Assembly: GCF_000003815.2 (NCBI RefSeq)
Contig: NC_049983.1
Coordinates: 18,011,082-18,075,081, forward strand
DNA: 64,000 nt
From: Branchiostoma floridae
Taxonomy: Eukaryota > Chordata > Leptocardii > Amphioxiformes > Branchiostomatidae
Reading direction: 5' to 3'
Positions within the stretch are counted from its first letter, which is position 1; every line of letters begins with the position of its first letter. The position numbers were made by a program, and so were the translations under genes. The notes under the pieces were generated by a model. The model was given only the letters and a program-made list of their open reading frames with translations, did no database searches and was not told the DNA's origin. Of the stretch, positions 1-13,019 are shown piece by piece.

Positions 1-1868
1 TGTCAAATTTAAGGCCGCAGAGAGAGCGCGGCGAGAGCGCCGTCCTAGTGGAAAGTATGTATAACCATGCCGACCACGTTTGGTGGTAGCCAGGGTTGGT
101 CAAATCAATTTGCTATTCCAGCAGCGCACAGCTACAACCGCCAGGGTGATTAGTCGGTCCCACGCGGTGGAGGATTGTCTGTGCTTCGTACCCAATTAAG
201 GTCCGTGAGAATTGAAAAGGGCCCCGACCATATCTGTTACTAACGCACTGATAAAAATGGGCGCCGACGCATTAGATAATGCTGGGAAAATTTAGGGAGT
301 AAAGGAAGACTGGTTGGACTCTTTTTTTGGTGTCCCTTCCTGGCTTTTTTGCGTTTTAAGTTTGTCTTTTCCGATGAAGAATTACATTTCAAGAGAGAAG
401 GGGCAACAGGTTAATATCAGTTGACAGATAATAATTTTCACTCAGTGGGCCTGGTTCTAGCCAGAAAACCCATGAATAAGAGCATAGACTGCATCTTCGA
501 ACACCTGCGTTGTCAGTTATTCATACCAACTGAAATGGTAGAACTTGAATGTTTGGTGTTAAAAAAACCTGATGTAAGGACGGTCGTATATGTTCATAAC
601 ACACAATAAGGCTTCAAGGTTTAGTCGATATCTGGGTCAGGCGGTGGACTCACTCACCACTTTCAAACTCCCGATGGGTATCTTACACTGTCTTGTTTTT
701 AAAAAGTCTGACAACATCCCCACCTATTACACTTTATAGGTACAATCCTCTGCTTTACACGGTCGCCAATGTTTCTTTGCAATTGAAATTCATCTTACCC
801 TGTATGCCCCTGTATATGCCAGTTTGAACAAGGTTTGGTCTATAGTAGTTACAAATGTACTTATATGTACATTTGGCGCCGTGACGGACATAAGCAGGAC
901 GACCTGTTGACCTGTTCTATCATATACCTCCTGTTCGGCTTACAAGTCGGTTAGGTCACGTTTGTCCAGAGTGAGACATTCAATTTTATAGGCAAGAAGC
1001 CAACTGGTGAGGACATGATGAGGAGAGGTCAATATCGCACAGCCCGGTGGGAAGGCCTCGACCTTACCCATCAATCATGACAACAAGTAGTGTACGTAGC
1101 TCAGGCGTCTGGAAGTACTTCCACTGATATACGTACCCTGGTAACCATTTCTACATGCATTGGTCTTTTAATGTCAAGGTATTCAGAATTTTCATCCGGC
1201 ATTTACTGTTGGCCAGAAAGCGAATGAGTTGAGGAAGTGGTACCGCTAAGCACTGGATGTTGAGGGGGAGGTGGGTACATGAAGGCCATTTGATGGCAAG
1301 GAAATGAAATGAACTAATTGTGACACTTATAAATTACCTGACGTGAGGTCCAATTATTTTCCATTAGTATTGAATTTGGGTAGCCCCGTTTTACAGCCAT
1401 TAGTGATCATAAGTGGAAACCCGGTATTGGTGGCATTGAGGCCGCACAAGCTAGCTGAAGAGCCCCCACCCATGTCTGTTGATCTAGGCTAGATAAGATA
1501 CTTGTGCAGCACTGCTAAGAAGTAGCTCTAGGTCATACTCATTTTTTCCTCATTTCAGAAAACAGGGGAGGGGGGTCGTGACCGAAATGTCGTTTCCATT
1601 GTGATTTGCTGGAGTGGCAGGCTAGTTAATTTCTGTCGCGCGGAATTTGTCAATCACAACTGATACAGAAGCGCACCTGTTAATGTTCGTTTGAAGACAC
1701 GTGCGAACATCTGGCTATCTGTAGCACATCACCACACCTATCCGACATGTACAACAGATATATGCTGGGGTCAGGGACCTCAAACAAGAACAAGTTGGGC
1801 ATCTGCAAGAAAATGAGGTCATCAGTTCCAGCCCGTGGCCTCGGCGTGGGCGTGGTGTGTCGACAGCA
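1..1868. other. non-coding stretch, no gene seen
   Basis: Stops are dense in all frames and the only open frames are short. I see no splice-bounded conserved-looking exon, RNA gene or clear repeat boundary here. It is best read as intergenic DNA or intron of a gene outside the window. Confidence 0.5.
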
Positions 1869-1869
1869 G

Positions 1870-2395
1870 AGAGTCAGTGATGGAAATGTTTTCAGTCATC
1901 AGTCATATAGAAATTGTGAATTGGAGAGGATGATGATATTGAAGGAGAGCGAATCAAACTTTGAGGAGAGAAAGGCTAAGGAAACAGTAGGCCCCAGTAG
2001 ACGGTGGGTGAAGCCAGACTTCACTTTCACGGAAATTCGTCATCAGTACCGTACCGACATCAGAGAGTAAGAGATGGAAATATTTTCAGTCATCAGTCAT
2101 AGTAATTGTGAATTGGAGAGGATGATGATATTGAAGGAGAGCAGATTAGGGAAAGGCTAAAGAAAAAGTAGGCGGTGGGTGAAGCCGGGGTTCACTTTCA
2201 CAGAAATTCGTCATCAGTACCGTACCGACAACAGAGAGTAAGTATTTTCAGACTTCAGTCATAGTAATTGTGAATTGGAGAGGAAGATGTTATTGAAGGA
2301 GATTAAACTTTGGAAAGGGAAAGGCTATATCAAAGGAAACAGTAGGCGCTGGTGGAGCCAGACTTCACTTTCACTGAAATTCGTCATCAATAACG
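1870..2395. repeat. imperfect tandem repeat, three units of about 155-190 bp
   Basis: Three consecutive blocks start near 1870, 2062 and 2235. Each begins with a GAGAGT(C/A)AG-like stretch and contains TTGTGAATTGGAGAGGA and TTCACTTTCAC. Each ends with GAAATTCGTCATCA; units 1 and 2 continue into CAGTACCGTACCGAC, which unit 3 lacks. Unit length shrinks along the array because of small internal deletions. One frame stays open through the first unit (1747-2070), but the other units break it, so I treat it as non-coding. Confidence 0.8.
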
Positions 2396-2446
2396 TCAAA
2401 CTTGGCAAGCTTCCTTGACATCACATCGCACGATGATCCGTGACTT

Positions 2447-2710
2447 TCAAAAGCTGTTTTCACTTTCAGTCTCCTGACAGACGGGCGATTTTTCCTCAGC
2501 TCCCGCCGTGGGAACCTGGACGACAGATCGTCCCTGGGCACAGTTCCAGCCAGGCGACGCCCACATCAGCCGCTCGTTCATATAGACATTTTCACGGATC
2601 TGGTTGCATGTTGGAAGCAGTATGGTAGCTACGGCAGCAAACAAAATCATAACCATGGTAACATAGAGCGGGCCTGACACAGCACACATGTACCACATAC
2701 GCGTTGTCAT
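2447..2710 (-). CDS. possible small type II membrane protein or first coding exon
   Basis: This minus-strand frame of 87 residues starts with ATG in a good Kozak context (A at -3). A short basic N-terminus is followed by a hydrophobic segment at about residues 13-33 (LYVTMVMILFAAVATILLPT) and then a polar, Cys-containing stretch. That is the layout of a type II signal anchor, as in Golgi glycosyl- and sulfotransferases. No catalytic domain is visible. A possible donor (CAG|GTTCCC) lies inside the frame, so it could be a first exon whose partners lie below position 2400 or outside the window. No family is recognised and it may be a chance ORF. Confidence 0.3.
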   Translation of the reverse strand: MTTRMWYMCAVSGPLYVTMVMILFAAVATILLPTCNQIRENVYMNERLMWASPGWNCAQGRSVVQVPTAGAEEKSPVCQETESENSF

Positions 2711-5708
2711 GGTAACGATGTCAGTTTTTGCCCCATAATCTACTCATAGTGTCCTACGTCTCCCAGTATGCAACGAGATGCAATAAAACGGTCTATGGTC
2801 GCGATCGGCTCCTCACGTCACTTGAGGATGGTGTTTGTGGGTCAGCCGTCATCAGCTTGAATAGACTGCCTAGGCTGGCCCAGTGTAATGACTTGTTGTC
2901 ATTTTCAATAAATAAATAAATAAATGGTGTAGTGACAAAGGACCGCCGTGAAATCACCCTTGTCACCGTGACTTCGAGGATGCCTAACGATTGTCGAGAA
3001 ATAACTGTCATCCTGAGGCATGTTTGGATGGATTAGATTAATCTATGATCTCTATTGGGGAACTCGCCAATTCTAGCAACCTTTAGGCAACCTTTTAAAA
3101 CTCAAGCAAGTAATTCATGGTGGCAATATTTTACCGTGTGTTTAGGCATGGCTGTTTCAACAGACTGATATACGAAATGGATGAAGTTGAGCAGACCCTT
3201 GTAGACATTGTACAGGAGGCCTGGGTCTAGGTCACCTAGTTTCATTCACCTAGTACCTACATGTACCAGTCGCCTCACATTGGCATGAAATGCCCAACTA
3301 AAGGAAAAGCCTTTCTCTACTTATAAGTTATATCATGAGTGAAGATTTGTTACAGTTACGTAATGTATCATGGCAAACGAAATTTTACATCACACTCTCT
3401 CTCACTAACTCACTCAGCTACGTAGTCTTAGGGGCAGTCTGTCAGTCTGTCTTTTAGATCCCAATTTTACATTCAAACTTGAACAAAACCGACACATATA
3501 TCTGCTATCACGTATTGAGAATTACTTGTTCATGCAACTGTCTGATGTTCTAAACCAGGTCAGTCGTGAGACAAGTAACTCAGCACTTTCTGGCGGCGGG
3601 ATCTGGGACATGGAGGCGGAGGATCTGGTTCTGATTGCTCGCAAGAGTCAAGACGGCCCTGACTGGCGCGGGAGCACGGCGGGGATTTAGACCGGAGAGG
3701 TCAAGTTTCCAAACATCCGCGTACTAACCTGGAAATTAAGCCGCAAAGTGGGCCACGCCACCACTCAGGGTGAAATGTGGGACACGGCGCACAGCACTCC
3801 TGATTAGTAATCATTAGTCTCATTAGTCCGACACTAAAGACGATTTGGAGGGTCATAAATAAGACTAGCGCGCAACACTACCCAAGACTGGTACAGAGTA
3901 GCGTTTTATGTTCCTAGTCATGTCCCGACACAATGCCTGTCAATGTAGGCCAATACAGATACAGTAGACATACAACTCCTCTTTCGTGTGTTGTGTCAAC
4001 ATTGAATGGCTCAGCATTTACGGGTAGATTATGCTAGATTAATGTAACTAATCAGCAGTCGTATAAAACGCTTTTCTGTACATTGTACCTGTTACAATTG
4101 TTGTGCAATATAATATACTATATGGCTTTGATTTGACTATGATTGTTCGAATATACGTACACACAACCATGAAAATGAAACCCTTTTCATCAACATCTGC
4201 CACCATTATGCGGAATGATGTTTATGATTAGTCCTCTGAGACTAGATGAAATGCAACCATATACAATTTGCACATTTTGGATCGATTGACTGGTGCAACG
4301 GGGAATGTGGCGTTGTGAACTCTATTACAAATCGCCAAGCAGATACGCAAGATTCCGGCTCATTCTCTTTGTGTTTTAATCGTGTTTTTGCAACAATTAC
4401 TCTATCTGGTACCGCACTTTTAAACAGTTCGCATCCACCTAGCCTACGCATACTTAATGTATTACAGAACGCCGAATTTACTTGGATATTAGCGTTGTAT
4501 GGAGTATGGGACCGGTTTTGTTTGGCTGAAAAAAATCCTATAGAAAAGATATATTGCCGACAACAAATCCGAGGCTATTGCTGGCGAGCTGTCTGTGTTC
4601 TGTCATATGGTTCCACCATTGGAAACATTTATGTTTGTAGCGCTGACGTCAGCAGAAAACGTGTATCTTTCTGTTAAACTGTTTGCGTCATCCCTCCAAA
4701 TGTGGCACATGTAGGTCACTTATAATCAGCGGCTAGTGAATTTGTGTAAAGCTGTAGTCTTTTTGTTTGAGGTAGTTAAAGGAAAAAAAACGCACTGAGT
4801 CTTCTCACAATGCTGTTAGGCCAACCCCACTGTTCGTTTTCCATCGCTTGAGATGATGTTACAACATTGTTGTCTAGTCCTAGAAATCGAAAGCTATAGA
4901 GGAAAGCTCAGTTTGAAGTCCATTGGTCCATGTGTGTGGGCGAAAACATAACGACCACGGCGTATTTCCCAACACACTGAAAGACGGATATGACAGCCGC
5001 CGCCGGTTTTAGCCGAGCTGACGACAACCACACAACTGTGATACCATACATACATCCACTTGTGAGTCGTTACAGTCACTTGGCGCCGGTCCCAAACACT
5101 TCCCGCAATAACCTTACACTTAGATCCATGGTAAGCCGAGATATTCATTTCCACCATTCAATATCCATATATCAAATGCTAGAGATTACTTTAAAGCTGG
5201 AAGCTTGTGAAACGGTATGGTACATTTATCATATGTACGGATACGTCATAAACGTTACTCCCATCGTCACTGGCTACTTTGCAGGTACATTATGATAATG
5301 GTGATAATAATGAATATGCTAATGTTGATAGTGGCTAATCACACTAACTCATTGATTTATCTTCAGCCCTGAAAAAGGCTAGTAGCTGTTTGTGATTTAA
5401 TTTGCCAATTAAGCTCCCTTTGGCCTATTGTTTTACCTTTTCAAAGACGAGATGATGAACGCACTGTTTTCTTACAATATCATACAGAATGCAAAACGCA
5501 TAGCCAACACAAAACTTTCCCCGTGTCACGTCAGATGTAATAGATTTGTCAACGCGTCTGTGGTCCACGCCGTCTACATCCGGGGCAGCTCCACATAAAT
5601 TTTCATTACCCATGACCGAGCCGGGCCAGTCTGGCAGTTTTGTACTGACGCGAGCTGTGGCTGAGGGAACACAGGTGCCTGGCCATGATGTACTAGTATA
5701 TCCTACCG
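2711..5708. other. non-coding stretch, no gene seen
   Basis: There is no supportable gene. A 143-codon open frame at 4246-4677 (+) has an equally open partner on the other strand, no recognisable domain and no flanking splice signals that fit, so it is left out. Confidence 0.45.
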
Positions 5709-5710
5709 TC

Positions 5711-5848
5711 TCCAAGCAGGTTGGTGGGAAAATCGTGACATTTTCCTTATAAGCGTCGAAAAAAATACGTACGGGCCACTAGGTACGGCATATAATTGTA
5801 TTATAAGGAAAAGGTCACGATTTTCCCCACCAACCTCTGCTTGGAGAG
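5711..5848. mobile_element. fold-back MITE (CCAAGCAGAGGTTGG type)
   Basis: The left arm (5711-5752, CCAAGCAGGTTGGTGGGAAA onward) is the near-perfect reverse complement of the right arm (about 5800-5848), with a loop of about 48 bp. The outer end reads TCTCCAAGCAGAGGTTGG, the same end sequence as the element at 35099-35288. It is non-autonomous and has no coding capacity. Confidence 0.8.
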
Positions 5849-5929
5849 TAATGTATCCGTCTTATCGTGGAATAGCACAGTCACAATTTCACAAGCGTGA
5901 TGCGATTTCTTACTGTGTCTATATAGTTA

Positions 5930-6056
5930 ATGTTTTCGATGTGTGAATTGGTGTGTGTCCGCAGTTATTTGAGTGACAGACTGTGAGGGGGAAGACGACC
6001 ACAAAGAACAAGCTTGTCGAGTGGCAGGAATTAGGAGTCAGAGGTGGTAGAAAAGT
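5930..6056 (+). repeat. dispersed repeat, copy 1
   Basis: It shares ATGTTTTCGATGTGTG, a GACCACNAAG-like stretch, GTGGCAGGAA-like and CAGAGGTGGTAAAAG-like blocks, in the same order, with 24731-24880. The copies are diverged; the family is not recognised. Confidence 0.5.
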
Positions 6057-6688
6057 TGTCGTATGGATTTCAGTGAGGCTATTGTGATCAAATTTTACCA
6101 AGATCCACGACAACCTTTTATCAGACGTCACCAAAGTGTGTACGACACGTCTACAATCTCTCCAAGAGAGTCCACAATTTGCTGTTGTACGACAGATGTG
6201 ACAGGGCTGCACTGAAAAGTTTTATCGTTGCAATGCATGCAACATAAGTTTTATTTGCTATCGACATGCACCAGTGATGTTGTCTTTGATAGAAGATATC
6301 CCTGTTATCTATGTGGCAATTGTGTAGGGAATTGTATTTCTTGGAGAAAGATAAAAGATGCATATTTTCTTTTATGACAATTCCGAGCAATGCTGTAAAT
6401 TGTCTTTCCAAGCCCGCCTGTCACTCGCATCGTTTTCTTAAGCTACTGAGTTCTCTTCCCACGGTACACGTAGCTAGGGAGGCTCGTCGGTGAGATGTTA
6501 CGACCCTTTATCCGAACATCTGCTTAGATATTGCGATTTATGGAAGTCGTAAATGAAACGCGGCGGGTCTTTTATCTATAGTTGTCGCTGACGTTCACAC
6601 ATATTAATCATAGCAAAAAACGACACGAAAGCACGTTGCCACCATGATGATCCACACGTTGCAAGTTGGAACAGCGCCACATCCCCTA

Positions 6689-8065
6689 TTAGGCTAGGGT
6701 CACAATTGGCCCGGTGCCCGTCAGGGATGTAGCCCCGGCCGGGCTCTGAAGTCGGGCGGACACCGGCTGTTTACCGGCTGTCGTGGTCACAATCAAACGT
6801 TGCCTTCGCGCTGCCCCATGGGGGTCCCGGAGTGTTCCGGCGGGTACCCCGTCATTTTTCTTTAAAAAATTTCCACTTTCCTAGGTTCGTCTCCGGCAGA
6901 CACCCGTCAGATGTTCTGACGGTGTCCTGTAGTCACCCCTGCGGGGTCCGACAGGGTAACGTTTGTCTCTCACAGCCCGGTGGGGCAGTTGTAGGGTCCC
7001 TGCCGCATGCCCTGCGAACAACGGCAGGGAACCAGGCAGGCTCCTGGTGGGCACTCTTTAAGGGGTATAAAAACAAGCATTGCCTGCATTCACTTAAGGT
7101 AGTACATCATTGAACTTGGAGTACTGGTGCGGTACGTCGGGGTCCGTTCACTGCGGCACGGTTTTTTTCGCCAACTTTTCCTCGCACTCGCACTGACGTG
7201 CGGCACTGTTACGTTTCTAAACTAAACTAAATAAACATGTTATTGGAATTTTTAATGTCGGCGGATGACTTGCCAAACTGTTGAGGCCTATATTTTTATA
7301 TTTGTAAAACGAAAAAAAATGGCTTATGGGTCCAAATGACTGCAAGTTTGGCGTTCCGTCGGCCAATTGCAGAAGAAACGTCCTTCTTCAGCCAAACATC
7401 TTTCTTCAGCTTGTTTCTATAGTCTGGGGTTGTAATATCGTAAAAAACATAGAAGCTTTCTATGAAGGAGGCTATCTGTTCGTCCTGCTTCTCAGTGATG
7501 CAGCCTATTATGTGGTCTGTTGCGTGGTGTGTTGTCCTATCCCCCTCTGTTCAGCCCTTGTCTGCAGAAGTTTCTGTTGCTGAATTCTTCCGCCTGCCTA
7601 GTGGGCTAAGGGCTGTTTCCTCTGGTCTTCTCCTTTCCCTTGGTATAGCGCTATGCACTTAACTCCACTGTAATACGAGAACTGTGTGATACGTGTAAGT
7701 TCACGGCTTTTGTCCTTTCACGTGATCTGTGACGTCACATATTTGACCCGGTGTTACGAATTACACACTTTTATTCCGTAAACCTGGTCTTTGACGTAAC
7801 GAATTTATTCCGACAGACTGCCGGCAACCGGAGGGGTTCCTCTCGGTGTTGTCACGATTAGGTCGCGGGGTGGTTGTACGAGCGGGTCCCTGGTTCATTT
7901 TAACTCAGACTTAAATTGAACCAGGGTCCCGGCCGGGCCTCAAAATACCCCGGCAGCCGCGAGGTGTCCCACAGGGCAACGCAGGGGTCACGCCCGAAAG
8001 TGCCAAAAAAACAGCCCGTGAATTGCCCGGCAGGGCCCCTTTTTCGAATTGTGACCTAAGCCTAA
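6689..8065. mobile_element. 1.4 kb non-autonomous DNA transposon with 19 bp inverted ends
   Basis: The left end (6689-6707, TTAGGCTAGGGTCACAATT) matches the reverse complement of the right end (8047-8065) at 17 of 19 positions. The sub-terminal DNA on both sides is GC-rich and full of CCCGGC/GCCGGG motifs. No transposase frame is visible. GGTCACAATC recurs just inside the left end (about 6785), suggesting a nested or duplicated terminus. I could not settle the target-site duplication, so the superfamily is open. Confidence 0.65.
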
Positions 8066-8963
8066 GCTGGCATACTCGACAGCGTTAAAAGTCTTTTGAG
8101 CCGATATATCCCCTTTACATCGGCCGTGAAGACAGCTTGAGAGATTTCAAACCACGCAGTCACTATTCCGATCGTTTTGATAAACAAAATACCGCCGGTA
8201 CGGAATTCGAATTCTGGACTTTGACCGAGACATGACCCGTGAATGTGCAAAAACGATACATTTTATACAAAGTAAACAAACATGTACGCTGATGGTCACC
8301 GATACGATGTGAAATATGGCGTTATCAATGGCAGGAATGTTTCACTTCTTGCAATTTTGTTGGAGAGGTAGAAAGTTTTTTTTTTATATATTTCGCGATT
8401 AAGACAATTATCCTCGAGCTTGCGTATTTTACTTTATGAGAAATGTAATACTTTGGAGGAAACCGGGTCCTTAAATCCGTCGCAAACCGCAAACATTATC
8501 TGGGATATTTGGAACGAAGGCATCACACCAATGTTGAGTATTTCTACATTCACCGGCGTATGGGAATGTCAACATTGGTTCTAAACATTCTAAACCGTGC
8601 GCCAGACATGTTAAGTATGCTTTCTTTCCCATCAGCGCTGCCTTGAAGCGTCACGACCAAACGTTACACCATATGCCGTGTCAGGGCTCTGAACTTCACC
8701 GTGAAACTTCCGAGCTTTGATAAGGCCACAGCAAGTACATTTCATGGAAGATATCCACGCACGCATTGATTTTTGCTTGATTTTGAAAAAAAAAGGTTCC
8801 CTCTGGCGATGGTCCACGTGACCAGAAAACACCAAAGATGGGAAAGTATGCCAAATGCTAGAGGTATCCTTGAGTGTTTCAAGTTGTAGAAGTGACACCA
8901 GTGACTAGTGTGTGTGGTAGCCAGAAGTGTGATTGTGATACTAGGGATACTACTTTCTGCATT

Positions 8964-9137
8964 TCTTTAATACTGGCATAAAATACTTGGTCGTTTGTGA
9001 TACCATGTTCTATGGCTTCAGATATTCTTACAACGTTTATTGTCAATTCTTTATAATTTAGGCATCCTGTTTTTTTAATGTTTATGCCCACCGGGCCTCT
9101 CACATCAGATTTAAAGCCATAATGTACCTGTTGTGGC
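8964..9137 (-). CDS. orphan protein-like segment, possible exon or decayed element
   Basis: On the minus strand an acceptor-like tract (TTGCTTCTTAG) precedes an open stretch of about 58 codons. It is a lysine- and isoleucine-rich, plausible sequence (for example KKTGCLNYKELTINVVRIS), followed by a possible donor AAA|GTAGTA. No family is recognised and no partner exon was found. It could be a fragment of a mobile-element protein or simply AT-rich chance. Confidence 0.15.
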
Positions 9138-9615
9138 CTAAGAAGCAAACACAGACATCAGCCGCTCTGACACCAGACGTTAATTTCTTGGCCGCCTTCT
9201 TCCACTCACATATCGGCTCCACATTCCGGTCGGCGGGCAGCCAGAGCTGTCAAGTTCAAGTGCGTGACATAACTCAAAGCCTAGACGTTCAGGACTCAGA
9301 TCCGCCGAGGCATTATAGAGCAGTTTGTTTGTACAGCACTGAAGTGATGGCTACAGCACGACATAACGTACTGGAGACTGGCGACGTGTCGTTCAAGTGT
9401 CCAGGGCAACATACAACATACAAAACCACAACGGTTTAGATTTCAACCCCTTGTGTAACATAATGATTAGTGTTTTTTTCCAGTGGGGGGTGGTTTCATT
9501 TGCGAATGTTAAAAGAGGCTCAATTTATTACTGTGAATTCATTAATGTTTTGTAGTAGGGGCGGATAGGAGGTTTTTGCGCCGTTTTAAGTTGGCGGTTG
9601 GAAGCATAGTAATAA

Positions 9616-9780
9616 TGGAATGATCACGCGCATATACAAACCACCGCGCGAACATTTCAAGATTTGACAGAATATGTACGACCTGAAGCTTATAAAACTG
9701 AAGGTATCAAAGATAAAAGTGGAGACTGTGTGGAATTAGATCTTAGATATAAATACAGGGATAGAAATGGCTTTATCTCG
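9616..9780 (+). pseudogene. protein-like fragment cut by a MITE end
   Basis: An open stretch reading LTEYVRPEAYKTEGIKDKSG and then CVELDLRYKYRDRNG looks protein-like in composition. It stops being plausible where CTCTCCAAGCGGAGGTT, the terminus of the local fold-back MITE family, begins (about 9781). One explanation is an old coding fragment interrupted by a MITE. No family is recognised. Confidence 0.15.
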
Positions 9781-11740
9781 TACTCTCCAAGCGGAGGTTC
9801 GGATGCCGCTGTAGTTGACGTGTTTCAGGCGTTTTTGCTAGTTTGTCAGCGGGATCTGGACATAAAGAGACGGTACAAAAAATAGAAAGCCCAACAAAAA
9901 CTTGTAACATGTAAAAATAACTTCAACCGGAACTGAACCTATACTTAGCTTGGAACTACGGTAGTCATCTCCACCCCTAGTACTTTAAATTGACTACTAG
10001 TATTCCTTCCACAGTGTCTAACAATCAGTAATTCAATCTGAATCTCAACAGTGCTCAGTCCACTCAAAGTGTCTACAGAATAGAGGGGTGTAATATCGAG
10101 TAGAACTGGTGAACAGAAAGTCATACGATAACAGTGCGGTGAATCAATATGAACGGAACGCATTTTCAATAGCATTAAGTAGGTTCATCGATTACTCAAG
10201 ATGGCCGGCAGAAGAGAAGGGTTTTTATCTCCTTTGTAGCAGCAGTACGTGACCGGAGAGCGAGCATAAAAGGTTTGTATTCGGAGGTTACAAATTGTGA
10301 CCTGAGAGTCCCAACATATAATATGATCTTTACTTGCATGTTTTTGCCCACATGGGCTAGATTCGATAGGATTACATGGAAAACTAAAGCCTAGATACTA
10401 TTACAAGTAGTGATACAAGCTAACAGTTAGATAAACAAAACATCTGGAGCTATGCTATCATATTGACTTTGACAGTTTGAATTTGAAACCACTGGGATTC
10501 TTCGATTGGCCGAAGGTCATCGTTGGAGGTGGGAGGGTCATATAAGTGGCAAATGTGTTACTCTGGACACAACTTGAGACGTAGCGTCTTGTTCGTTTTT
10601 AACGCCCGTGTCCGATGATGGTTTGCACATAAAGGATGACAGATCATGAGAAAAAAAATAGGATCACAAATCACGCCGGGGGAAATGTCCTTTTCATTTT
10701 TTTATTGAGCCAAATCTTATATCATGTCACGAATTACAGCCTACAGTATGTACTTCAGTAAAACATTAAATATTCTACCTGTCATAGTCCTGTCTGATAT
10801 ATCATTTTCAATATTTGTACAAGTGGCGGTGCTAAAATCAATTGTACAACTTGAGTCCGTCATCACTTTGTCTTCATACCTTTATTTGTATTATTTCATG
10901 TATTTTTCAATAATGAGAAAATTACAGCCTCATCACCTCCCCATCAATCGCTGCACATGTACAGACCGCCATGTGTTGACTCGGGCCCTTACACTCAGAT
11001 GTAAGAATTGTCAGAGCTTTGTCGAGAGGAGAGGGAGGGGAAGTGACTGGTACCAACACAACCAACCAAATGTCCACGTCCTTGCATGGTGCACTTACCA
11101 GTGTTACGTCGGTGGGGGTGTTGGGGGGTTCAGATACTACATTGTCGATCAAATAGGTCTGTTTTTCAGGTGATTCTGGACAATTCTGAACAATGATTCA
11201 TGCATGCACCGCTCAACTCTCACACCTTCCAGGCCAGGTTCTTACATCAAGCGGGATTGAAAACTCGATTAGCTGCTGTGTCTGCAGGTAGAGTCTTCAA
11301 GGTTACAGCTCAATCTTCAAGGGAGACCGGGCAATCCGGAAGGTCTGGACTACAGGATAAGATAACGCCTCCACGACAACTTCCAGACATTACATCGCTT
11401 TCTTTCATACAGCACAACTATCTATCTCTTAATCTTCTGAAATATTGAAGTTGTCAACGCAATCCTGACTAGAATCTATGATTCATTTCAGACGATAGCA
11501 AAGGGCTCTTGGGGGACGTTTCACGGTCGGCAGCTGACTACCAGAGCGACTTCATTTTTCAAAGATGGCTGCGCTAATTGATTTTAATTGATGGTTATCG
11601 GAAGGGACCGATCGCTCCGGGATTTCAAATGAGTCCTCTGGTGTTTGGGAGTGATTGTTTGTTTGTTGGTTTGGAAAGATTGTCCCATGCGGTGTGACAG
11701 GACAGCACACTGTGTACAGGTGGCTACACTCATCAACTTC

Positions 11741-11946
11741 TAGTTGCGCTAGCCTCTGTAGCAGGCTCTCTGGGGCCTTTTCCGCTCATAAGCACTTTTC
11801 TGGCCATTTCTTGTATTTGGTCGGCCAATGGATCAGCGACGGCCGGTAATCAGCGACCCAATACAAAAAGAAATGGCCAGTGAAGAGTATTATGAGCCGA
11901 AAAAACGCCCCAAAGAGCCTGCTACGGAGGCTATAGTTGCGCCGAG
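11741..11946. mobile_element. fold-back MITE, about 205 bp
   Basis: TAGTTGCGCTAGCCTCTGTA and about 80 further bases on the left return as the reverse complement on the right, ending in GGCTATAGTTGCGC near 11942. The loop is about 30 bp around 11845. It has no coding capacity. Confidence 0.8.
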
Positions 11947-13019
11947 CAGACGTGATTCCCTTATTTAATGATTCGAAAGCATCATGTAAACTGTAGTATA
12001 TGTATAGCTTTCCGATTACTTTCTATGTACCCAACTGACTGCATTTAGCCCCAATGGGGCATGAATATGCAATAAACGCCATTGTCATTAAAGGACTGGG
12101 TGGTTTTAAAGGCCCAGTTGGTAGAATACGGAATATAATGGCAAATGTGTTACTGTGGGCTCTATGGGATAGGGGTGGAGGATTGACCGTGCAAAATTGA
12201 TTTAAAGGAAGAAAATAATTCTATTGTGTAACTGTCAAACCTCAATATACAATTTCTTGGCAGGAATTGAATAAAGCTTCCGTAATCTAAGATATGCATG
12301 CAAGCGTGGTATGTTAAATGAATCGACATATGACAAGCACACAACGTTATAACTGTGCAAATAACTATTATCTATGTCACCTGTAATGACTGCAGTGCAT
12401 TTTGATCAAGCGCTAATTTTGAAGTTATAATTACTTACCGTCAATATGGAAATGGCACTGTGAAACATCTTTAGTGATGTTCTAAGACTGAACAATTTGT
12501 CTGCCGCAAGCCAGGGAGACCTTCAACCCCGCCCTCCTTCAGTACGGTCACCATGGTAACCGTCACTAACGATACGATAAAGGTATCATCTGGAGGTTGT
12601 GATCCCAGGATAACCCGAAATGTTAATGTAGCGTATATATAGCTTATTTCAAGCACCTTCCACATACTGACGTTGTATGGCAGATTCAAATCTTAGACAG
12701 TCTTGGGCTGAGAGTACTGAGAGTGTGTCCTACAACATTTCGCTCAGAACGATTGTCGATGGTCGGGGGGGTCCCGTAGCCTCGCTGAAAATGGTACGAC
12801 AAAGTCGTACACTGCGACTTATGTGACTGTTCTTTCACCGGACTACATGACCATACTGAGTTGGCAGGCACATCCGTTGATGATAAGAGTATGATATCGA
12901 TTTATAATAGCATGGAATCAAATCTTCAATACCCATCTCACTGAATACGATATGCCAGGCGAGCCAATCTTAACAAGAGCGCTCTAAATATTCTGTCTGT
13001 GTTTACTTAGCAAATTACC

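Larger units (their letters stand above)
8066..13000. other. upstream intergenic DNA with protein-like fragments and MITEs
   Basis: There is no complete gene. The stretch holds two short protein-like segments (8964-9137 minus, 9616-9780 plus), a MITE end near 9778-9795 and a fold-back element at 11741-11946. The rest shows no supportable feature. Confidence 0.45.

Noticed and set aside
4246-4677. 143-codon plus-strand open frame
   Set aside because: No domain, no matching splice signals and a competing open frame on the other strand; likely chance.
10922-11152. Fibronectin-III-like start (EPPNTPTDVTL) before a GTAAGT on the minus strand
   Set aside because: Only a dozen residues fit, no further FN3 strand is visible and no partner exon was found.
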